Shown: piece after piece, positions 62,639-64,000 of the stretch | Position numbering within the stretch: position 1 is the stretch's first letter | How the letters are laid out: each line of letters begins with the position of its first letter | Assembly (NCBI GenBank): GCA_023525715.1 | Contig: JAKNSD010000080.1 | Location: 288,501-352,500, forward strand | Source: Cichorium intybus | Taxonomy: Eukaryota; Streptophyta; Magnoliopsida; Asterales; Asteraceae | Direction: 5' to 3' | Length of the DNA stretch: 64,000 nt | The notes under the pieces: model-generated | What the model was told of the DNA's origin: nothing | Seen by the model: the letters and a program-made list of their open reading frames with translations, nothing else | The model's database searches: none | Program-made: the position numbers and the translations under genes

Positions 62639-64000
62639 TTTCATATGTGGAAGTTACAACCATTAAATTGCTGTGAACGGATAAATGTACACAGGGTTTG
62701 GACTCAAAATACAAAATGTGGTGCCTTAAACATCAAATATGAAATAAAAATTCATATGATAAGTAACGTAATAATATCTAGTATTTCATTTCAAAGCTAA
62801 ATGCAATTTCCGGTAAAACGTCAAAAATCGCGAAATCAGAAGAATACTGCGCTTAAACGCGTATTTTGACATCCAACGAGTTATAATTCAATCAAAATAA
62901 ATGTTTGGCAATGTTTTTATACAAAACAATTATTTAGAACTTCGTTTCGTCAAAAAACTCACAAAATTTCACTAAAACGGCTTACGATTTTATAAAAATC
63001 ACACACTTTTATAAGTACATTGCTATTTTTATAAAAACTAACCCACCCCACCCCCTACCCCCCACCCCCATCGGCTGAAGTAAGGTCCCAAGGCAATCCT
63101 TAGCTACTATTCACAATATCTTAGGCATTATGAGTCTAGAATTAAAATAATCAAGGAAATCAACTAAAATCTAACTAAAATCAAATAAGATATACACATT
63201 CTTTCACTTAGAATCAAGAACACCCAACCAAACCACACTCTCTCTTCTCTTCCTCTCCTCTTGCTCTCGGCTCAAAACCACCACCACCATCATCATCTTC
63301 AAGCTTCATTTCCAAGTTCATTTCACAAGTCCAAGTGGTAAGCTTCATCCATCTTTTGATTCTAAACAACATAACACAAGTTTTACACCTTTTACACACA
63401 CTAACATCCATCAAAATCTATTGGATAATAGCTTTGTCCAAGGGTCTTTGAACTTAATCTTCATCATCTTCAAGGATCTTTCAAGCCTTCTTGGTAAGTT
63501 ATGATCATCTAGTGATTTAAGTTCTAAATACCTTCATTTACTCTTTTACACACACATACTCACGAAAATCCATTGGATAATAGCTTTGTCCAAGAGTCCT
63601 CCGGGTCCTAGAACCAAAATCTTCAATCTTCTACCAAGAAACCATAAGATCTACCACTCAAGGTGAGTTCATACCCCTCATTTTCATATTTTCAAACCTT
63701 TTTGGGGGAGAATACAAGTTCTTTTACTATAAATGTTGTTTTATTCAAATTTATATGTGATTAAATGTTATATATGTTGATTTACACAAGTTTATAAAGT
63801 TAATATTTGTGTAAAAATGCTTTTGACATGAAATATGGATAACTCTTTGTAAGATATTCATAATGATATATAATGTCAGTGTAAAAGTTTCCAAACTATA
63901 AATAAAGTGTGTAAAATGTTAGATCTTGGACAAAAATGTTATAAAGATGAACTTGGCATGAAATATGAATAGATCCATGTATTATGAACACTTTGACATA

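Larger units (their letters stand above)
61053..64000 (+). repeat. TEK-1 3' LTR, runs off the window
   Basis: It begins TGTGACAATTG behind the untranslated TTTCGGGACGAAATTCTC that often precedes Tekay 3' LTRs. It matches 23969-24725, then (63200-64000) the inner part of the TEK-2 LTR. It is interrupted at 61349-62638 by a 49-bp repeat and a LINE fragment. A C-rich block lies at 63042-63069. Confidence 0.88.

Overview
The window is repeat DNA from a flowering-plant nuclear genome and contains no intact host gene. It is AT-rich and consists almost entirely of nested LTR retrotransposons, with primer-binding sites for plant initiator tRNA-Met and tRNA-Asp, a Pack-MULE, a MITE and a TRIM. The Tekay-type gag start (MAGHHLPGDPYYP) and the overall mix remind me of Asteraceae such as lettuce or sunflower; that is recall, not proof. 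Age ranking below uses LTR differences counted by eye.

Left block, 1-19579. An Athila-like Ty3/gypsy element (ATH-1, minus strand) runs off the left edge; its 5' LTR is split by a Ty1/copia element (COP-1, plus, 3873-19422). The COP-1 pol gene is split by a related copia element carrying gag but no recognisable pol (COP-2, minus, 8428-16184, target duplication AGGAC). The COP-2 leader is split by a 302-bp TRIM (13924-14225, target duplication ATAAT). This is a four-level nest.

Middle block, 19580-23968. A Pack-MULE (19598-21261) carries fragments resembling a LEA-2/NHL gene and an ABC1/AarF kinase exon. Next come a 1.7-kb foldback with 0.8-kb arms (21468-23146), TG/TA microsatellites, and a MITE inserted in a TA run (23473-23863).

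Right block, 23969-64000. A Tekay-type chromovirus (TEK-1, plus) runs off the right edge. An opposite-strand Tekay fragment with a complete 2.8-kb LTR (TEK-2, 24726-28863) abuts its gag. Its RNase H region is split by a SIRE-like copia (SIR-1, plus, 30851-59939, target duplication GGTAT). SIR-1 holds a pol-less Athila-like element (ATH-2, minus, 39157-57556, target duplication ATACA). ATH-2 in turn holds a second, young SIRE-like copy (SIR-2, minus, 41177-51267, target duplication CATGC), making another four-level nest. The TEK-1 3' LTR carries a fragment of a LINE whose C-terminus looks like an R2-type restriction-like endonuclease.

How the parts relate. COP-2 and ATH-2 lack polymerase genes and would need proteins from relatives; COP-1 and COP-2 share LTR ancestry and a repeated leader motif that could be a packaging signal. 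In both SIRE-like copies gag and pol are separated by one in-frame stop that coincides with a good splice acceptor, and a strong phase-0 donor lies 1455 nt upstream. Two unrelated LTR families carry CGCG palindrome arrays just upstream of their TATA boxes.
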